Under the pieces are notes generated by a model. The model was not told the DNA's origin. It worked only from the letters and a program-made list of their open reading frames with translations, and ran no database searches. A DNA stretch of 64,000 nucleotides from Melioribacter sp. GTDB lineage: Bacteria; Bacteroidota; Ignavibacteria; Ignavibacteriales; Melioribacteraceae. Where the stretch lies: positions 1 through 64,000 of the forward strand of contig DYHW01000005.1 in the NCBI GenBank assembly GCA_020723965.1, given 5' to 3'. The stretch's first letter is position 1. The number at the start of each line of letters is the position of its first letter. The translations under genes and the position numbers were made by a program. Below, piece after piece: positions 8,256 through 17,500 of the stretch.

Positions 8256-8287
8256 AATAAAAAGGGCTAGTCGCCTCAAAAATACTT

Positions 8288-8304
8288 GCCCCTCAGTGAG
8301 GGGC
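8288..8304. terminator. Bidirectional hairpin between convergent genes
   Basis: GCCCCTCA and TGAGGGGC pair perfectly around one base (8288-8304). On the minus strand the stem is followed by AAGTATTTTTG, and on the plus strand by ATTCTCGTTTT. It lies between the 52-aa plus-strand frame and the minus-strand M3 peptidase gene. Confidence 0.5.
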
Positions 8305-8362
8305 ATTCTCGTTTTAAACCATTCATCAAAAGAAGAGCCGCGCTTGTATAGTTTCGCACACT

Positions 8363-10267
8363 TTATTTCTGCTTGTTTTGGGAACCCATTCCTTTGCGAA
8401 AAATCTCTTCTATTTTATCCATAACCTTATTCATCTTTGCCATAGTCAGCTCAAACGCTTCGGATGAGAGAGGATCAAGTCCTGCTTTTTTGATCAATTC
8501 AATCGGATAATCGGAAGAACCGCCTTTCAAAATATTGTAGAACTTATCAACCGCCGGCTGCCCCTCTTTAACAATTTTTTCTGCAAATGCGGTTGCATAG
8601 ATCAGAGAGGTGGAATACTGATAAACATAATATGTGGAATTGATGAAATGAGGAATGTATGCCCATTCATGAGCAATGTAATCGTCAACTACACAAACGC
8701 CTTCATTTTGTCCATAATATTTTTTCACAATATCATAATAGATTGTGCTGATATCCTCGCCGGTTAGCGGTTCTCCATTTTCAATTTTCATGTGAAGCTC
8801 ACGCTCAAATTCTGCAAATGAAGTTTGACGGAAAATTGTAGTCCTCAATAGATCAAGATAAGAACCAAGCAAGTATAATTTTTCTTCATCTGTCTTAACT
8901 TTATCAAGCATATAGTTGTTAAGAAAATTCTCATTAAGCGTTGATGCAATTTCCGCAACAAATATTGAATATTGCGCGTTTACAAACGGTTGATGTTTAT
9001 TTGAAAAATAGCTGTGCATAGTGTGTCCTAACTCATGCGCAATAGTTGAAACGGATTCGTAGTCATCTGTCCAGTTCATTAAAATAAAAGGATGAAAATT
9101 ATAAGCGGCGCCGGAAGAATAAGCGCCGCTTCTTTTCCCCTTTGACGGGAGATAATCGATCCATCTTTCTTCAAACGCTCTTTTAACGGTTGATATGTAT
9201 TCTTCACCCAACGGCTTGAAAGAATCTAACAATAGTTCCTTTCCCTCTTCAATGCTGAATTTGAACTCAACGGATTTAACAAGCGGAGTATATAAATCGT
9301 AATAATGAAGTTGCTCTACGCCGAGCATTTTGGCTTTTAATTTTAGAAATCGGTGAAGCGTAGGAAGATTTTTGTTGATCTGGTTTATTAAATTTTCATA
9401 AACCGTAACTGGTATATTGTTCACGTTAAGAGAACTTTCTAATGATGTTTTATATTTTCTATTTTTAGCAAAGAAATAATCTGCTTTTAATTTACCAACT
9501 AAATTTGCCCCGATCGTGTTCTGAAATTTTTTATAATTCTCAAAAACCGATTTCATCACCAACTCACGGTCTGCCCGGTGGGGAACAGTTCTATACTTTG
9601 TATAAGCTGCCGCATTCAGCTCAACTTCTTCATTGTTTGAGAGTTTAACTTTAGGATTTGGTTTTTCTGCATTATCAAAAATTCCATATACCTCGCTCGG
9701 CGTATTTGTAATCATTCCGGCACTCGCAAGTATTTCTTCTTCGCGTGTATTCAATGTATGACCGCGCAGCCGTAAAATATCATTAACATAAAATTTGAAT
9801 TCGTTCAACTCTTTTTTCTTGTTAAAGAATTTTTTTATTTCATTTTGATCTATCTTCAAAATTTCCGGATTGATAAACGAAGCCGCCTCGCTGAGTTTTG
9901 TGGCGAGCGTTGCAGCTTGTTGATTTAATGATTGATTAGCGCTTATACGGATATCTTCATCTGCTACTCGAAATGAATAGTCAGAAAGCTTATAGAGGTT
10001 TTTATGAATATCGAAATAAAGGTTAAGTGTTCCATAAAACAAATCCGAACTTTTTCCCATTTTACCTTGAAAAGTTTTAAGCGCTTCAATTTGTTTTTCG
10101 ATCTTTTCTCTATCCTTTTGCCATTCATCTACATTTTTGTAAAGAATCGAATTATCCCACTTATATTTTTCAGGTATATTTTTTCTTTCAGCGTTCTGTG
10201 AAAATGAATTTGTTACAGTCATTGTAATTACCAAAATGATTGTTAAATAATTGAGAATTTGTTTCAT
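8363..10267 (-). CDS. pepF: M3 family oligoendopeptidase F
   Basis: This 634-residue zinc metallopeptidase cleaves short peptides. It has an N-terminal signal peptide (about residues 1-23, ending NSFSQ), which is unusual for the cytoplasmic PepF of Firmicutes and implies periplasmic action. The zinc site is TIAHELGHTMHSYFS (HEXXH near residue 410), followed by the glutamate-containing FVAEIASTLNENFL about 30 residues later. The N-terminal helical half and the C-terminal QYSTSLIYATAFAEKI segment fit the oligoendopeptidase F family. It lies downstream of an OPT transporter on the same strand with a 216-bp gap, so function may be linked even if not co-transcribed. Confidence 0.92.
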   Translation of the reverse strand: MKQILNYLTIILVITMTVTNSFSQNAERKNIPEKYKWDNSILYKNVDEWQKDREKIEKQIEALKTFQGKMGKSSDLFYGTLNLYFDIHKNLYKLSDYSFRVADEDIRISANQSLNQQAATLATKLSEAASFINPEILKIDQNEIKKFFNKKKELNEFKFYVNDILRLRGHTLNTREEEILASAGMITNTPSEVYGIFDNAEKPNPKVKLSNNEEVELNAAAYTKYRTVPHRADRELVMKSVFENYKKFQNTIGANLVGKLKADYFFAKNRKYKTSLESSLNVNNIPVTVYENLINQINKNLPTLHRFLKLKAKMLGVEQLHYYDLYTPLVKSVEFKFSIEEGKELLLDSFKPLGEEYISTVKRAFEERWIDYLPSKGKRSGAYSSGAAYNFHPFILMNWTDDYESVSTIAHELGHTMHSYFSNKHQPFVNAQYSIFVAEIASTLNENFLNNYMLDKVKTDEEKLYLLGSYLDLLRTTIFRQTSFAEFERELHMKIENGEPLTGEDISTIYYDIVKKYYGQNEGVCVVDDYIAHEWAYIPHFINSTYYVYQYSTSLIYATAFAEKIVKEGQPAVDKFYNILKGGSSDYPIELIKKAGLDPLSSEAFELTMAKMNKVMDKIEEIFRKGMGSQNKQK

Positions 10268-10360
10268 TATATCCCTTCACAAATTAGTGAATGAACCGCC
10301 ATAAAATTATGAAATAACCTTTAAATCATACGCGGTAAAAAGAAAGCGATTTTTTAAAGA

Positions 10361-10395
10361 GATTCTTCCTCCCGCCGAAGCGGGATTCAGAATGA
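10361..10395. repeat. Short hairpin repeat of the CCCGC-TTCG-GCGGG type
   Basis: The core CCCGCCGAAGCGGG (10371-10384) forms a five-pair stem with a tetraloop, flanked by GATTCTTCCT and ATTCAGAATGAC. This arrangement looks like a dispersed intergenic palindrome rather than a terminator, since no T run follows in either direction. Only one copy is seen in the window. Confidence 0.35.
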
Positions 10396-10483
10396 CAAAA
10401 AAAGATTTTGAGACAGCCGCTAGTTAATAACAATTTCCTTTTATTCTTAATCAAAAGAAAAAGTTAAAGAGAGAGTAAAAAAA

Positions 10484-12463
10484 TTACTCTTCTTTTTTAG
10501 CTCTCATCGAATCCCAAATCATATATAAAGTAATTACACTAAACATTATAAGCGCAAGCACCTCTGCAGAATGAGATTCCTGCCAATCTACATTCACCCA
10601 ATTGTAGCCGGCGTAACGCAAAATAGCGCTAACTACACCAAGCAGCGCGCCGCCGGCAATAAAGCCGGATGCGATCAAGGTTCCTCTTTCGCGGCGAGAA
10701 TTATTTAACGCTTCATCTTTGCTGCGTGTAGAAACAAAATAAGATATCAAACCGCCAACCAGCAAAGGAGTGTTCAATTCCATAGGAATGTACATGCCCA
10801 ACGCAAAAGCAAGAGCGGGAACCTTTAGAATTGTTAAAATCAAAGCCAACAAGGCGCCGGCAAGATAGAGCATCCATGGCGCAGGTTGAGCCGACATAAG
10901 CGGTTTTATAACAGCAGCCATTGCATTTGCCTGCGGCGCAACGAGTGCGTTATCTCCAACAAAGCCATATGTTTCATTCAACACCATTATAATCCATGCA
11001 ACTGTTGCTGCAGAGAAAATAGTTCCTACAAACTTCCACCTTTCTTGTTTATAAGGAGACGAGCCGAGCCAGTAACCTATCTTCAAATCTGTAATAAAAG
11101 CTCCTGCTTGAGAAAGAGCAGTGCAAACAACGCCGCCAATGATAAGAGCAGAAACCATTCCAGCCGGACCCGATAACCCCACCGAAACCAGAACTGCTGA
11201 TGAAAGAATTAAAGTCATCAACGTCATTCCAGAAACCGGATTGGTTCCTACAATAGCAATTGCAGTTGCCGCAACGGTTGTAAATAAAAATGCGATGATA
11301 AGAACTATTAAAAGTCCAACAAATGCCTGAAGCAGATTTGTAACAACGCCAAACAAAAAGAAAACAAATATGAAAACTGCAGTTACAAGAAGCCCGCCGA
11401 AAATTATTTTCATCGATAGATCGCGCTGTGTGCGGAGATTTTCTGTATCTATTTTTTTACCAAACAATTCTTGAAACCCAAGCGTAAATGCTTTTTTAAT
11501 AATTCCTGAAGAACGAATAATTCCGATTAGCCCTGCCATTGCAATGCCGCCAATACCGATGTGCCGCACATATGCGCGGAAAATTTGTTCGGCGGACATA
11601 TCCTTAATTAACAATGAAATATTCGCGCCTATCGGTGTTGTTATATAATCTCCGAAATAAGCAATGATTGGAATAATAACAAACCACGATAAGAATGAAC
11701 CTGCGACGATGATCGCTGAATATTTCAAACCAATAATGTAACCCAAGCCAAGAATTGCTGAACTAATACTAAGCCGAAATTCGAGCTTTACTTTTTCTGC
11801 AATTTCTTGCCCTATTGGAATTACTTTGGTGGTGAATAGTTCGCTCCACGCTCCAAATGTTGCAACAACAAAATCGTATATTCCTCCAATCATTCCGCTT
11901 ATTACCAAAACGAATGCTTGCTTGCCCCCTTTTTCGCCCGCAACAAGAACTTCAGTAGTTGCAGTCGCTTCGGGAAATGGAAATTTGCCGTGCATTTCCG
12001 AAACAAAATATTTTCTGAACGGAATCAAGAAAAGAATTCCAAGAAAACCGCCAAGAAGTGAGGCAAGAAAAATTTGATAGAACTGAGCTTGAAGATTAAG
12101 AATGTATAGCGCTGGTATTGTAAATATTGCACCGGCAACAATTGTTCCTGACGTTGCGCCTATTGATTGAATAATTACGTTTTGACCTAAGCCGTATTTC
12201 TTTTTCAATGAAGCCGATAAGCCCACTGCTAGAATTGCAATAGGAATAGCAGCTTCAAAAACTTGTCCTATCTTTAATCCAAGATAAGCTGCGGCTGCAG
12301 TAAAAATTATTGCCATAATTATCCCAGTTATTACAGAATAAGGCGTAACCTCAGGGTAATTTTGTTGAGGGTTCATTACTGGCAAGTATTCTTCGCCAGG
12401 TTTTAGTTCGGTATAAGCGTTCGATGATAATCCGCTTGTAGTTGGTTTTTCGTGTGAGCTCAT
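10484..12463 (-). CDS. OPT family oligopeptide transporter
   Basis: A 659-residue polytopic membrane protein with about 14-16 hydrophobic segments. The OPT core is recognisable from YSVITGIIMAIIFTAAAAYLG at about residue 42, LKIGQVFEAAIPIAI, and the conserved FPFPEATATTEVLVAGEKGG segment at about residue 160. GTNPVSGMTLMTLIL near residue 405 also fits. OPT proteins import oligopeptides, driven by protons. The start is set at the first ATG, with a short polar N-terminus preceding the first membrane segment. With the neighbouring M3 and S46 peptidases it suggests a peptide-scavenging group. Confidence 0.93.
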   Translation of the reverse strand: MSSHEKPTTSGLSSNAYTELKPGEEYLPVMNPQQNYPEVTPYSVITGIIMAIIFTAAAAYLGLKIGQVFEAAIPIAILAVGLSASLKKKYGLGQNVIIQSIGATSGTIVAGAIFTIPALYILNLQAQFYQIFLASLLGGFLGILFLIPFRKYFVSEMHGKFPFPEATATTEVLVAGEKGGKQAFVLVISGMIGGIYDFVVATFGAWSELFTTKVIPIGQEIAEKVKLEFRLSISSAILGLGYIIGLKYSAIIVAGSFLSWFVIIPIIAYFGDYITTPIGANISLLIKDMSAEQIFRAYVRHIGIGGIAMAGLIGIIRSSGIIKKAFTLGFQELFGKKIDTENLRTQRDLSMKIIFGGLLVTAVFIFVFFLFGVVTNLLQAFVGLLIVLIIAFLFTTVAATAIAIVGTNPVSGMTLMTLILSSAVLVSVGLSGPAGMVSALIIGGVVCTALSQAGAFITDLKIGYWLGSSPYKQERWKFVGTIFSAATVAWIIMVLNETYGFVGDNALVAPQANAMAAVIKPLMSAQPAPWMLYLAGALLALILTILKVPALAFALGMYIPMELNTPLLVGGLISYFVSTRSKDEALNNSRRERGTLIASGFIAGGALLGVVSAILRYAGYNWVNVDWQESHSAEVLALIMFSVITLYMIWDSMRAKKEE

Positions 12464-12515
12464 TAATTATCTCCTAATGGTTTAGGAATGAAAAAAAATA
12501 AAGATTTAGGATTAC

Positions 12516-12600
12516 GATTATGAACATGATCACGAAAAAATTGAACATCGTTTATAAAAACTAAAGTTATACTCGTGATCATGATCTTGCTCGTGATCTT
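12516..12600. repeat. GANCAN hexamer repeats in inverted arrangement
   Basis: The plus strand carries GATTAT, GAACAT, GATCAC, GAAAAA in succession from 12516. The minus strand carries GATCAC, GAGCAA, GATCAT, GATCAC, GAGTAT from 12600 downwards. The two halves are inverse complements at 13 of 14 positions (12522-12535 with 12573-12586), so the stretch can form a hairpin. It lies between OPT and the membrane-protein gene. Similar hexamers recur at 13528-13560, 35539-35556 and inside mfd. Confidence 0.5.
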
Positions 12601-12601
12601 T

Positions 12602-13366
12602 TTAAACACTATGAGGAATCATATAAGCAGCTAACAAAATAATTGCCGCAAGAAGAGCAAAAAGTTTTGGATTTTTGTTCTTCTTAATCATATAAAACGC
12701 AAACAGCCAGGCAATAAATGCTACTTGAGTTTTATTATCTGTTGCATCATTTCCGAACGGCCAGCCGCCCCACATTTCTCCGAATGCTAAATAGTTCATA
12801 GCAAATCCAAGCGGAAAGCCGCCGATAAAAAGAATAACTATAGTCCATAACGTTAACTTTTCCAGTTTCGGTTCTTTGTTAAAAAATTCTAAGCCGGCTC
12901 GTGTAGAAAACATCATAGCCATAAACATTGCTATAACGTGCGGTATCAAAACCCAAATAGGAACGTCTCCCTTAAATCTAATCGGAACAGCTTTTTCGCC
13001 GGGAATTTCAATGGACCGATCCGCCTTGGTAAGCTGAATGAAATACTCAAGTTTTCCTAAAGGCGGCTGTGCTGGCAATTCAGCAGATAAAGTTTCCTTT
13101 CCGGTCATCTCAACAGAAGTGAATTCTTCTAATGTGTTGAACTTTCGGTAAAAGATAGTTCCTTTAATTTCAGCATCGCCGGTTTTAAGTTCAACTAAAT
13201 AATTAGAAGAAGAACTGTGGCTGCGTTCAAGTTTGAATGGTATTTCTTTCCCGTCAAAATTAACCTTACCAGAGAGGGAATAAGTTGGACCAGTAATTCT
13301 TTGATAGAACGCAGATGCAATAGTTAGAATGAATGCAATTACCCAAAATAGAATTGTTTTTTTCAT
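12602..13366 (-). CDS. Membrane protein of unknown function
   Basis: The 254-residue product has an N-terminal membrane segment (residues 4-20) and a beta-rich extracytoplasmic domain of about 110 residues (YSLSGKVNFDGKEIPFKL to VPIRFKGDV). Four C-terminal membrane segments then start at VPIWVLIPHVIAMFMAMMF. Two His residues in IPHV and IPHS lie in or next to membrane segments, and a GGWPFGND loop separates the last pair. I do not recognise the family. It is upstream of the OPT gene on the same strand but separated by a repeat-bearing 138-bp gap. Confidence 0.65.
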   Translation of the reverse strand: MKKTILFWVIAFILTIASAFYQRITGPTYSLSGKVNFDGKEIPFKLERSHSSSSNYLVELKTGDAEIKGTIFYRKFNTLEEFTSVEMTGKETLSAELPAQPPLGKLEYFIQLTKADRSIEIPGEKAVPIRFKGDVPIWVLIPHVIAMFMAMMFSTRAGLEFFNKEPKLEKLTLWTIVILFIGGFPLGFAMNYLAFGEMWGGWPFGNDATDNKTQVAFIAWLFAFYMIKKNKNPKLFALLAAIILLAAYMIPHSV

Positions 13367-13717
13367 ATTTAACCTATATGACTTTCTGGAAAATTTAGCC
13401 GCAACTTAATGAAAGTCGGTTTTAGGAACAATTAAAATTTGTTTTGCATACAAGATACTCGAAACCACTTATCGTAAGCAGAATGTTCTACAAAGGACTC
13501 ACTCGGAGGCGCAAGATGTTATTATAAATCATGATCATGTTCTGTTCGTGATCTTGTCATAATTTTGTTTTTGCTCAGGGTCTACTTTAGCAATCATGTT
13601 TACTATTATTTCTGTCCGGAACATATGTTTGTTTTTCTTCTACATTACCATTGTAAATCTTGAGAGAATGATAATAAACTTTGTTATATTAAATAAGCGA
13701 CTCAGAAGAGGAAAATT
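13367..13717. other. Divergent intergenic region upstream of gmhA
   Basis: This 351-base gap contains one GANCAN repeat copy and should hold promoters for the divergent membrane-protein gene and gmhA. TTGTTATATTAAATAAG at 13681-13697 is A/T rich with a TATATT box about 30 bases before the gmhA start, but no confident -35 or Bacteroidota-type promoter can be assigned. No coding frame is convincing. Confidence 0.4.
13528..13560. repeat. GANCAN hexamer repeat copy
   Basis: On the minus strand the stretch reads as units GATCAC, GAACAG, then AACAT, GATCAT and GATT. This is a degenerate version of the hexamer array at 12516-12600. It lies in the 351-bp divergent gap between the membrane-protein gene and gmhA. 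Confidence 0.4.
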
Positions 13718-14299
13718 TTGGATAAAGAAAAATTCATAGTTGATTCGTTAAAGGAAAGCAGCGAAGTAAAATTAAAAATGGAAAGCGCCTGCAAAGGAGA
13801 AATTTTAGTTGCTGTTCAAAGCATTGCCGATGCTTTTAGAAATGGAAAAAAGTTATTGCTGTGCGGTAACGGCGGTAGCGCTGCAGATAGCCAGCACATC
13901 GCAGCAGAATTTATGATACGATTAAGTCATAATATTCAGCGCCCGGCGCTTCCGGCAATTGCTCTAACTACAGACACTTCAAATCTTACAGCAGGCGGAA
14001 ATGATATCGGTTTCGAAAATGTTTTTGCGCGCAACGTTGAAGGGCTTGGCAACAAAGGCGATATTCTGATTGCATTTTCAACCAGCGGAAATTCTGCCAA
14101 CATTATCAAAGCGGTTGTTAAAGCACACGAGAAAAAAATGTTTGTTATTGGATTTCTAGGAGGAAGCGGGGGACAATTGAAAAATTTGGTCGATCTGCCA
14201 ATAATAATTCCTTCAGCAAATACTCAAAGGATACAGGAGGGGCATATTACAGCAGCGCATATAATTTGTGAGTTGGTCGAACAAGAATTGTACATGTGA
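13718..14299 (+). CDS. gmhA: D-sedoheptulose 7-phosphate isomerase
   Basis: GmhA converts sedoheptulose 7-phosphate to D-glycero-D-manno-heptose 7-phosphate, the first step toward heptose for lipopolysaccharide core. The 193-residue SIS-domain protein shows CGNGGSAADSQHIAAEFMIR near residue 48, TDTSNLTAGGNDIGFENVFA near residue 88, FSTSGNSANI, and the metal/active-site QEGHITAAHIICELVE near residue 172. Length equals the usual 190-195. The start is a TTG, supported by AGAGGA 6-7 bases upstream and by alignment of the N-terminus. Other heptose genes are not next to it. Confidence 0.93.
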   Translation: MDKEKFIVDSLKESSEVKLKMESACKGEILVAVQSIADAFRNGKKLLLCGNGGSAADSQHIAAEFMIRLSHNIQRPALPAIALTTDTSNLTAGGNDIGFENVFARNVEGLGNKGDILIAFSTSGNSANIIKAVVKAHEKKMFVIGFLGGSGGQLKNLVDLPIIIPSANTQRIQEGHITAAHIICELVEQELYM

Positions 14300-14872
14300 A
14301 AAATTATTTTGGACCACTTAATTTCTTATTGATATGCTAAGCTAAGAATTCGTGAATTTAGTTGTGTACTGAAAATTAGTTGAGAAATTTTTGTCTGTGC
14401 ATTTTGTTACCAATTGTGTTTTACTTTAAATCATATATGAACCCCGCAACCAAGATTTTCACTTTACTTCCAAATCAGTAATTTACCGGACAAATGAAAT
14501 CTCTCCGCTCCTTAAATCTTTATAAAAATCTTAAAGATTATATTGCGTTTTTTTATGGTTTATGCTTGAGTTAAATAATCCAAAAATACTTCAAAATGTT
14601 CGAGCCAAAAATTACCATCATGCCTATAGATATATTTTTTAGAAACACCTGAATAATAAATAGATGGGCTTCTAATCTATGTTTTATAGAACACAGATAA
14701 CACGGATTCAAATCAGCGTGAATCCGTTTAATCAGCGTCATCTGTGTGCTATTAATAGTTTTTCAGATGTTTCTTTTATTTATTTTATCACGTTTTAGTC
14801 TCGTTAAATTTTATAGACATTTTTGTTATCTTTCAAGCAATTAAAATGTAAAACTTGAAAAGGAAATTAAAT
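14300..14872. other. Long intergenic region upstream of aconitase
   Basis: This 573-base stretch holds the 134-bp palindrome and no convincing coding frame. TATCTTTC at 14827-14834 resembles the Bacteroidota -7 box (TANNTTTG) about 40 bases before the aconitase ATG, but a matching TTTG box 19 bases upstream is absent. The rest is A/T rich without visible structure. Confidence 0.4.
14641..14774. repeat. 134-bp imperfect palindromic element
   Basis: The outer arms AGAAACACCTGAATAATAAA (14641-14660) and the complement of 14750-14774 (AGAAACATCTGAAAAAC) match closely. The inner arms ACACAGATAACACGGATTCA (14691-14710) and the complement of TGAATCCGTTTAATCAGCG plus TCATCTGTGT also pair. The whole element can fold into one long interrupted hairpin. 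It sits between gmhA and aconitase. ACACAGAT...ATCTGTGT palindromes are common dispersed repeats in environmental bacteria; transposition has not been shown here. Confidence 0.6.
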
Positions 14873-17437
14873 ATGACGGCAAACTTTGATATGATCAAAA
14901 AAGTATATGCGGGCTTGAATAATAAAGTTAAGCACGCACACAATGTGGTTGGAAGACCGCTCACTTACGCAGAAAAAATTCTTTACGCTCACCTATGGGA
15001 ACCGGCAATCAGTGCGCTTCAACGAGGAAAAGATTTTGCCGATTTTGCACCCGACCGAGTAGCAATGCAAGATGCAACTGCACAAATGGCGCTTCTTCAA
15101 TTCATGCATGCGGGCAGGAAATACGCTGCAGTTCCAGCTACTGCTCATGCTGACCATTTAATTGTTGCTCAAAGCGGTTCTAAAGAGGATCTCGAACGAG
15201 CAATTGATGAGAACAGAGAAGTTTATGATTTTCTTGAGAGCATCTGCCAAAAATATGGCGTTGGTTTTTGGAAACCCGGCGCTGGAATAATTCACCAAGT
15301 AATTTTAGAAAATTATGCCTTCCCAGGGGGAATGATGATCGGTTCGGATTCGCACACGCCAAATGCGGGCGGATTAGGGATGATCGCAATTGGTGTTGGC
15401 GGCGCCGATGTTGTTGATGTTATGGCCGGAATGCCATGGGAACTGAAATGGCCTAAACTTATTGGTGTAAAACTCACAGGAAAACTTTCCGGATGGGTTT
15501 CACCAAAAGATGTGATATTAAAAGTAGCCGGCATCTTAACAGTTAAAGGAGGAACCGGCGCTATTGTTGAGTACTTTGGCGAGGGCGCTAATTCAATTTC
15601 ATGTACAGGCAAAGCAACAATTTGCAATATGGGCGCTGAAATAGGCGCAACCACTTCTCTCTTTGCCTTCGATGATAAAATGTCTGACTACTTACGAAAA
15701 ACCGACCGTGCCGATGTTGCCGAACTCGCAGAAATGAATGCTGAATTACTCAGAGCCGACGATGATGTTTATGCTAACCCAGAAAAATATTTTGACCAGA
15801 TCATCGAAATAAATTTGAGCGAACTTGAAATGCACATTAACGGCCCTTTTACTCCCGACCTTGCGTGGCCAATTTCAAAAATAAAAGAAGCCGTTGTAGA
15901 GAATAATTATCCGGATAAGATAAGCGCTGCATTGATTGGGAGCTGCACAAACTCAAGTTATGAAGACATTGACCGCACAGCAAGCATCGCGCGTCAAGCG
16001 CTTGCAAAAGGATTGAAAGCAAAAACACAATTCTTAATTACTCCTGGTTCAGAGCAAGTACGAGCCACTATCGAACGAGACGGTCAGCTTCAAACACTTA
16101 CTGAATTTGGCGGAACTGTAATGGCTAATGCGTGCGGTCCTTGCATTGGAATGTGGAAAAGAATGGATATTAAAACCGGCGAACGTAACACGATCGTAAA
16201 TTCCTTCAACAGAAATTTTGCAAAAAGAAATGATAATAATCCAGAGACTCTTTCGTTTGTTGCAAGTCCAGAATTAGTAACCGCTCTGGCAATTTCGGGT
16301 AGTCTCTCTTTCAATCCCGAAACAGATTATTTAGTAAATGAAAATGGCGAGCAAGTAAAACTCGATCCTCCATTTGGCGATGAGTTGCCGTTGAAAGGTT
16401 TTGAAAAGGATACAAAAGGATTTCTAGCCCCTTCAAAGAATGGATTCAAAACAGAAGTTAAGATCGATTCAAACAGCGAACGTTTACAATTCCTGGAACC
16501 ATTCAAACCGTGGGATGGAAAAGACTTTACTGATCTTCCCCTTCTTCTTAAAGCAAAAGGCAAATGCACAACAGATCATATCTCTCCGGCTGGAGCTTGG
16601 TTGAAATACCGCGGACATCTTGATAATATTTCAAAGAATATGTTCCTCGGTGCAATTAATGCGTTTACAGGGAACGCCGGACAGGCAAAGAATCAATTCA
16701 CCGGTGAATACAAACAAGTTCATGAAGTTGCACGCGATTATAAAACCCAAGGAATTGGTTGGATTGTTGTTGGCGATGAAAATTACGGCGAGGGTTCATC
16801 GCGCGAGCATGCAGCAATGGAACCGCGCTTCCTCGGCGGAAAAGCGATCATCACCAAAAGCTTCGCCCGCATTCACGAAACAAACTTGAAGAAACAAGGA
16901 ATGCTTCCGTTAACTTTTGCAAATCCAAATGATTACGACAAAATTCAAGAAGATGATAAATTAAGTTTAGTAGGTTTGAGTGAGTTCGCGCCTGAAAAAC
17001 AACTCAAACTGATTGTTAAACACAGTGACGGCTCTGTTGATGAGATCATGTTAAATCATTCATTCAACGCAGGACAAATTGAATGGTTCAAAGCCGGCAG
17101 TGCGCTGAATTTAATTGCTAAAAGCTTTCAGCCGTCTGAAGGCAGCAAAAAGAAAATTTCTCCGAAGAAGAAAGCTGTAAGCGGCAAAGGAAAGAAGGGA
17201 AAAAGGAAAGAAGGAAAAAAGAAAAGAAGGAAAGAAGAAAAAATAATTTCGAAGAAAATTAGAAAAGTTGCAGTAAAAAAAGTGAAACCGGCTGTAAAGA
17301 AGAAAAAAGTAGCCAGTAAAAAAGCAAATATTATGTCAAAGCAAAAAGCGATTAAAGTAGTTAAGATTGCCCGCAGCGTCGGGAATAAATCAGCCAAGTC
17401 GATTGCAAAGAAAAAAGTGATTAAAAAAAGAAAGTAA
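14873..17437 (+). CDS. acnA: Aconitate hydratase with a lysine-rich C-terminal tail
   Basis: Aconitase interconverts citrate and isocitrate through a [4Fe-4S] cluster. Residues 1 to about 756 are a complete aconitase. Visible are [20 protein letters not shown], the cluster ligands in [10 protein letters not shown] and [10 protein letters not shown], and the swivel domain with [14 protein letters not shown] and GSSREHAA. The catalytic core ends in [11 protein letters not shown], where the family normally stops. It continues for about 97 residues, nearly half Lys or Arg (SPKKK, KKGKRK, VKKKK, IAKKK), resembling histone-H1-like tails. The ATG at 14873 has AAAAGGAA upstream; an in-frame TTG at 14855 is less likely. 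The symbol is tentative because the family has several subgroups. Confidence 0.92.
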   Translation: MTANFDMIKKVYAGLNNKVKHAHNVVGRPLTYAEKILYAHLWEPAISALQRGKDFADFAPDRVAMQDATAQMALLQFMHAGRKYAAVPATAHADHLIVAQSGSKEDLERAIDENREVYDFLESICQKYGVGFWKPGAGIIHQVILENYAFPGGMMIGSDSHTPNAGGLGMIAIGVGGADVVDVMAGMPWELKWPKLIGVKLTGKLSGWVSPKDVILKVAGILTVKGGTGAIVEYFGEGANSISCTGKATICNMGAEIGATTSLFAFDDKMSDYLRKTDRADVAELAEMNAELLRADDDVYANPEKYFDQIIEINLSELEMHINGPFTPDLAWPISKIKEAVVENNYPDKISAALIGSCTNSSYEDIDRTASIARQALAKGLKAKTQFLITPGSEQVRATIERDGQLQTLTEFGGTVMANACGPCIGMWKRMDIKTGERNTIVNSFNRNFAKRNDNNPETLSFVASPELVTALAISGSLSFNPETDYLVNENGEQVKLDPPFGDELPLKGFEKDTKGFLAPSKNGFKTEVKIDSNSERLQFLEPFKPWDGKDFTDLPLLLKAKGKCTTDHISPAGAWLKYRGHLDNISKNMFLGAINAFTGNAGQAKNQFTGEYKQVHEVARDYKTQGIGWIVVGDENYGEGSSREHAAMEPRFLGGKAIITKSFARIHETNLKKQGMLPLTFANPNDYDKIQEDDKLSLVGLSEFAPEKQLKLIVKHSDGSVDEIMLNHSFNAGQIEWFKAGSALNLIAKSFQPSEGSKKKISPKKKAVSGKGKKGKRKEGKKKRRKEEKIISKKIRKVAVKKVKPAVKKKKVASKKANIMSKQKAIKVVKIARSVGNKSAKSIAKKKVIKKRK

Positions 17438-17445
17438 TTCGAAAA

Positions 17446-17472
17446 ACGGAAGACGTTCTATTCGTCTTCCGT
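17446..17472. terminator. Convergent terminator between aconitase and the DUF192 gene
   Basis: ACGGAAGACG (17446-17455) pairs perfectly with CGTCTTCCGT (17463-17472) across a 7-base loop. On the minus strand the stem ends in TTTTTC, giving a proper U tract for the DUF192 transcript. On the plus strand the following CTCGCTTCTT is weaker. Confidence 0.65.
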
Positions 17473-17500
17473 CTCGCTTCTTACATCTCACGACAAAAAT

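Noticed and set aside
12516..13560. CRISPR-like array
   Set aside because: The GANCAN units are six bases long, degenerate and have no spacers, so this is not a CRISPR array.
16620..16889. 89-codon open frame inside acnA
   Set aside because: It lies fully inside the aconitase frame in another phase and has no protein-like composition.
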